A stretch of DNA of 64,000 bases from Halotalea alkalilenta DSM 17697 (GTDB taxonomy: Bacteria > Pseudomonadota > Gammaproteobacteria > Pseudomonadales > Halomonadaceae): contig NZ_JHYY01000026.1 in the NCBI RefSeq assembly GCF_000621205.1, positions 61,144 to 125,143 of the forward strand, in the 5' to 3' direction. A model generated the notes under the pieces. That model saw only the letters and a program-made list of their open reading frames with translations, was not told the DNA's origin and did not search any database. The translations under genes were made by a program, and so were the position numbers. This document shows, one piece after another, positions 60,629 through 64,000 of this stretch; position 1 is the stretch's first letter, and each line of letters begins with the position of its first letter.

Positions 60629-61453
60629 CTAAGGCTGGTCGAGTTGGTCCGCCAGCTCGTTGGCGCGGTCCCGGCAGGCATTGCAGGCATCGAGCACCAG
60701 CGCCTCCAATCCTCCGGCCTCGAAGCGCTGGATCGCGCGCTCGGTGGTGCCGTTGGGCGACATCACCTGGCGTTTCAGCGTCTCGGGATCATGTTCGCCG
60801 AGAGCGGCCATCTTCGCTGCGCCCAGTGCGGTCTGGATCGCCAGCCGCCGAGCGCTGTCCTGTTTCAGGCCCTGGGCCACGCCCGCTTTTTCCAGCGCTT
60901 CGATCATATAGAAGAAGTAGGCCGGTGCGCTTCCGGCGATCGCAGTGACGACGCTGAGCAGTTCCTCTTGCTCTACCCATTCGGTGATGCCAACGGCGCC
61001 CATGAGTCTTTCCACCAGGGCCCGCTGTGCATCACTCACGCCCGCTGCTGCATAAAGTCCGCAGGCCCCCGTGCCGACGAGCGAAGGTGTATTGGGCATC
61101 GAGCGGACGACGGCAATATTGCCCCCCAGCCAGCGCTCGATCGAACTGCAGCGGATACCTGCCGCCACCGACAGTACCAGCGGGCGCCTTTGCTGCACGG
61201 TGTCTCGAAGACCCGCGCATAGCTCGGCGAGCTTCTGCGGCTTTACCGCAAGGATCAAGACGTCGGCATTCAGCGCGGTGGCTCGATTGTCCAGCGAGGT
61301 CGCGATGGCGAAGCGCTCGCGAAGCGGTGCGAGGGTCTGGTCGCGGGTAGCGGTGGCGGTGATCTTCTCTGGGGGATGGCCGCTTGCGATCAGGCCTTGG
61401 ATGATCGCGCGGGCCATGTTGCCGGCGCCGATGAAGCTCAGCTGGCTGGGCAT
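60629..61453 (-). CDS. proC: Pyrroline-5-carboxylate reductase ProC
   Basis: 274 aa from MPSQLSFIGAGNMARAI with AAGGAG upstream. Rossmann motif FIGAGNMA; conserved RSMPNTPSLVGTGACGLYA; C-terminal SPNGTTERAIQRFE. Final step of proline synthesis. Confidence 0.96.
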   Translation of the reverse strand: MPSQLSFIGAGNMARAIIQGLIASGHPPEKITATATRDQTLAPLRERFAIATSLDNRATALNADVLILAVKPQKLAELCAGLRDTVQQRRPLVLSVAAGIRCSSIERWLGGNIAVVRSMPNTPSLVGTGACGLYAAAGVSDAQRALVERLMGAVGITEWVEQEELLSVVTAIAGSAPAYFFYMIEALEKAGVAQGLKQDSARRLAIQTALGAAKMAALGEHDPETLKRQVMSPNGTTERAIQRFEAGGLEALVLDACNACRDRANELADQLDQP

Positions 61454-61513
61454 GTCGAACTCCTTGATTGGCCGCCCCGTCTTTGTGCTGCGAGCGGCGG
61501 CAAGCATTTCTTC

Positions 61514-62239
61514 TCAGGGGCCATTCGGATATTCACGTGGGCCGAAAATGGCGGTACCGATTCTAACCATGGTGGCGCCCTCGGTGACCGCAGCCTCGAG
61601 GTCCGCGCTCATCCCCATCGACAGCGTGTCGAGTGGGGCCTGCGGCAGCTCCGCTCGAAGCGACTCGAACAGCTCGCGCAGCCGTGCGAAAGGCGCTCGC
61701 TGGAGTACGGGATCGTTACAGGGCTCGGGAATCGCCATCAGTCCCCGCAGGCGCAGGCGAGGCATCGCCGCTACGCGCTGCGCCAGCGAGAACAGCGCCT
61801 CTGGGGCCACTCCTGACTTGCTCTGCTCCTGGCTGACGTTGACTTGCAGGCACACGTCGAGGAGGGGGAGGTCGCTGGGGCGCTGGTCATTCAGGCGCTG
61901 GGCGATCTTCTCACGATCGACGCTATGTACCCAATCGAAATGCTCGGCGATGTCGCGTGTCTTGTTCGACTGGATCGGGCCGATGAAATGCCACTCGATG
62001 TCGAGATCGGCAAGCATGGCCTGCTTGCCCAGCGCTTCTTGCAGATAGTTCTCGCCGAACGCCCGCTGCCCTGCCTGGTAAAGGGCGCGCAGCCGGTCCG
62101 CTGGCTGAGTCTTGCTTACCGCCAGCAGGCGCGCTGCTGCAGGATCACGGCCGGCCTCGGTGAGGGCCTGGGCGAGACGCTCGCTGACCTGCGCGAGGCG
62201 GTCGGAAACGCTCTGTGGCGTGGTTGGGTCGACGGGCAT
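61514..62239 (-). CDS. yggS: PLP homeostasis protein YggS
   Basis: 241 aa from MPVDPTTPQSV. Lys-containing PLP site in LLAVSKTQPADRL, then RAFGENYLQEALGKQ, HFIGPIQSNKTRDI, LSMGMSADLEAAVTEGATMVRIGTAIFG. It binds and buffers pyridoxal phosphate. First gene of the leftward yggS-proC-yggT-metX-metW group, divergent from tyrS. Confidence 0.96.
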   Translation of the reverse strand: MPVDPTTPQSVSDRLAQVSERLAQALTEAGRDPAAARLLAVSKTQPADRLRALYQAGQRAFGENYLQEALGKQAMLADLDIEWHFIGPIQSNKTRDIAEHFDWVHSVDREKIAQRLNDQRPSDLPLLDVCLQVNVSQEQSKSGVAPEALFSLAQRVAAMPRLRLRGLMAIPEPCNDPVLQRAPFARLRELFESLRAELPQAPLDTLSMGMSADLEAAVTEGATMVRIGTAIFGPREYPNGP

Positions 62240-62449
62240 GATCGGATTCCTGCGCGGGGCGATTGGTGCGATCGAAGTGGCGGAGTCGGATATTAACCAA
62301 CTGCCGCTGGTGACGGCAAAGCGAGCTGCGGCGGCGGGCGCATCGCCGATGGCATGGTACAATCATGCCCTTTTTGCAGGCGAGGTGGCGCAGCGTGTTG
62401 GGGTGCGTCGCTCCCGAATCCGCTTTTCCTGACGCGAGAGAGACGATTG

Positions 62450-63658
62450 ATGAACGACGTTGTCGAGGCGTTTGAGCTGATCAAGCGCGGCACCGATGAA
62501 ATCCTGCTCGAGGACGCGCTGCTCGAGAAACTGCGTTCGGGCCGTAAGTTGCGTATCAAGGTAGGGTTCGACCCAACCGCGCCCGATCTCCACCTGGGCC
62601 ACAGTGTGCTGCTGACCAAGATGCGTCAGTTCCAGGAGCTGGGTCACACGGTGATCTTCCTGATCGGCGATTTCACCGGCCGTATCGGCGATCCGAGCGG
62701 AAAGAGCGTGACTCGCAAGCCGCTGACCGAGGAGCAGGTCAAGGCAAATGCCGAAACCTATCGGCAGCAGGTGTTCAAGATCCTCGATCCCGAGCTCACT
62801 GAGGTACGGTTCAATTCCGAGTGGTTCTCCAAGATGGGTGCGGCCGAAATGATCGAGCTCGCAGCGCAAAGCACAGTGGCGAGGATGCTCGAGCGGGACG
62901 ACTTCGAGAAGCGCTATCAGTCTAACCAGGCGATTTCGCTTCATGAGTTCCTCTATCCGCTGGTGCAAGGCTATGACTCCGTGGCCCTCGAAGCGGATAT
63001 CGAGATGGGCGGTACCGACCAGAAGTTCAATCTGCTGATGGGGCGCGAGATCCAGAAGCATTTCGGCCAGACCCCACAGGTGGTGATCACCATGCCGCTG
63101 CTCGAAGGCCTCGACGGTGTGCAGAAGATGTCCAAGTCGCTCGGCAACTATGTCGGTGTCGACGAGGCGCCGGGGGCGATGTTCAACAAGCTGGTCTCCA
63201 TGCCCGATGCGTTGATCTGGAAGTACTTCGACCTGCTCTCGTTGAAGTCCAACACTGAGCTCGATGCGTTGCGCGAAGAGATGGCTAATGGAGCCAATCC
63301 CCGTGACATCAAGATGGTGCTCGCGCGCGAGCTGATCGCTCGTTATCACGGTGAAGATGCTGCGGCCAATGCGCATCGCTCGAGCGGCAACGTTCTTGGC
63401 GACGGTGAGTTGCCTGAGGACATGCCGGAAGTCGAGGTCGCTTTCGCAGGCGACGCCGGTGTGCCGATCGGTTTCGTGCTCAACCGCTCGGGGCTGGTCA
63501 AGAACAGCGCCCAGGCCAAGGACCTGCTCAACAACGGGCGGGTCAAAGTGGATGGTGTGGTGATCGACAAAGATGCCTTGCTCGAGTTCGGCCGTAGCTA
63601 CGTCGTCCAGGCGGGAAAACGTAGTTTCGCCCGCGTGTCGTTGGTGCCTGGACCCTGA
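62450..63658 (+). CDS. tyrS: Tyrosyl-tRNA synthetase TyrS
   Basis: 402 aa from [18 protein letters not shown] motif HLGH (48-51), [18 protein letters not shown] in [16 protein letters not shown] near residue 226, and a C-terminal S4 domain ([17 protein letters not shown]). It resembles the TyrZ/TyrS2 subtype, encoded beside an rRNA operon as in Pseudomonas. Confidence 0.95.
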   Translation: MNDVVEAFELIKRGTDEILLEDALLEKLRSGRKLRIKVGFDPTAPDLHLGHSVLLTKMRQFQELGHTVIFLIGDFTGRIGDPSGKSVTRKPLTEEQVKANAETYRQQVFKILDPELTEVRFNSEWFSKMGAAEMIELAAQSTVARMLERDDFEKRYQSNQAISLHEFLYPLVQGYDSVALEADIEMGGTDQKFNLLMGREIQKHFGQTPQVVITMPLLEGLDGVQKMSKSLGNYVGVDEAPGAMFNKLVSMPDALIWKYFDLLSLKSNTELDALREEMANGANPRDIKMVLARELIARYHGEDAAANAHRSSGNVLGDGELPEDMPEVEVAFAGDAGVPIGFVLNRSGLVKNSAQAKDLLNNGRVKVDGVVIDKDALLEFGRSYVVQAGKRSFARVSLVPGP

Positions 63659-63681
63659 GGTCAAAAACTTGGCGAAAGCGC

Positions 63682-63708
63682 TTGCCAAGTGGCGAGTGGG
63701 TCTATAAA
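63682..63708 (+). promoter_or_regulatory. Upstream rRNA promoter (P1 candidate)
   Basis: TTGCCA, 15-bp spacer, TATAAA; first of two tandem promoters before the rRNA leader. Confidence 0.55.
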
Positions 63709-63834
63709 GTACGCCCTCGCTGACCGGGGTTAACCCGCAGCGGGAAGAGCAAGTCATTGATTGTTTTGGTGTTTCAGGTCGGCTTGGATGCGGTGGTCAG
63801 TATGCTCCGAACGACACGCTTCTCGAAGAAGTGA

Positions 63835-63862
63835 TTGACACCAAAGCGTTTCTGAGTAGAAT
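63835..63862 (+). promoter_or_regulatory. rRNA operon promoter (P2 candidate)
   Basis: TTGACA, 16-bp spacer, TAGAAT; strong match. The sequence upstream (TTCTCGAAGAAGTGA) is moderately AT-rich. Confidence 0.8.
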
Positions 63863-63885
63863 GCTCATCCACTCGACGCAGGGCA

Positions 63886-63932
63886 GGCTTCTTCGAAGCC
63901 AGGTTCAGTCCGCGGCGAGACGCTCTTTAACA
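63886..63932 (+). promoter_or_regulatory. rRNA leader with boxB hairpin and boxA
   Basis: GGCTT-CTTCG-AAGCC hairpin (63886-63900) then boxA CGCTCTTTAACA (63921-63932), the NusB/NusE antitermination signal. The 16S gene starts beyond the window. Confidence 0.85.
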
Positions 63933-64000
63933 AGTCGATCAGGCAATTTGTGTGGGCGCTCGGCTCGATGAGACGGCAACGTCACTGATGTATCCAGTCA

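Overview
The window looks like the chromosome of a GC-rich gammaproteobacterium, most likely a member of the Halomonadaceae or a close Oceanospirillales/Pseudomonas-type relative. This is inferred from gene order and protein character, not from a 16S gene. The order smpB/ratA/rnfH/bamE/fur/recN/grpE/dnaK/dnaJ/dapB/carAB/greA, then ftsH-folP-glmM-tpiA-secG-tRNALeu-tRNAfMet-rimP-nusA-infB-rbfA-truB-rpsO-pnp, then dksA-gluQ-pcnB-folK-panB-panC, is what is known from Pseudomonas and its relatives. The tmRNA tag, the Fur type and tyrS next to an rRNA promoter also fit.

Positions 1-13.6 kb are one end of an integrated phage-like element abutting the 3' end of ssrA (tmRNA). A nine-gene leftward operon (1-6867) encodes phage DNA metabolism: an AlpA-like regulator, two small unknowns, a Sak4-like RecA-fold recombinase, an SSB-like partner, an SF2 helicase, a small zinc protein, a Cas4/RecB-like nuclease and a Toprim-AAA primase/helicase cut by the window edge. 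Next come two unrecognised proteins (7047-9246, leftward) facing a rightward XRE repressor plus ImmA/IrrE metalloprotease pair. The intergenic region has a good sigma70 promoter bracketed by inverted operator sequences. The element ends with a small protein, a DUF2924 protein, a serine recombinase and its accessory protein, then ssrA.

13.6-40.2 kb is core genome: trans-translation (ssrA, smpB), envelope and iron regulation (bamE, fur), DNA repair (recN with LexA-like boxes), the chaperone cluster with clear sigma32 promoters, lysine and carbamoyl-phosphate synthesis (dapB, carAB, the latter with a leader peptide and terminator suggesting attenuation), greA, rlmE/ftsH, folP, glmM, tpiA and secG. 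40.2-49.4 kb holds two tRNAs and the classical metY-rimP-nusA-infB-rbfA-truB-rpsO-pnp transcription/translation cluster. 49.6-54.5 kb has an MFS exporter and leftward pcnB-folK-panB-panC.

The most interesting part is 54.5-55.4 kb, a 0.9 kb stretch with no gene between pcnB and gluQ. Read leftward it has a sigma54-type -24/-12 promoter, then about 500 nt containing seven A-rich AANAANAA motifs. Six of them sit in the loops of consecutive hairpins whose stems differ completely in sequence, and the stretch ends in a rho-independent terminator. This is the architecture and the genomic position of the Pseudomonas CrcZ RNA, the Hfq/Crc decoy of catabolite repression, but the cbrAB genes that precede crcZ in Pseudomonas are not here.

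55.4-63.7 kb contains gluQ, dksA, sfsA, a thioesterase, the leftward yggS-proC-yggT-metX-metW group and tyrS. The last 340 bases hold tandem promoters and the boxB/boxA leader of an rRNA operon whose 16S gene lies beyond the window.
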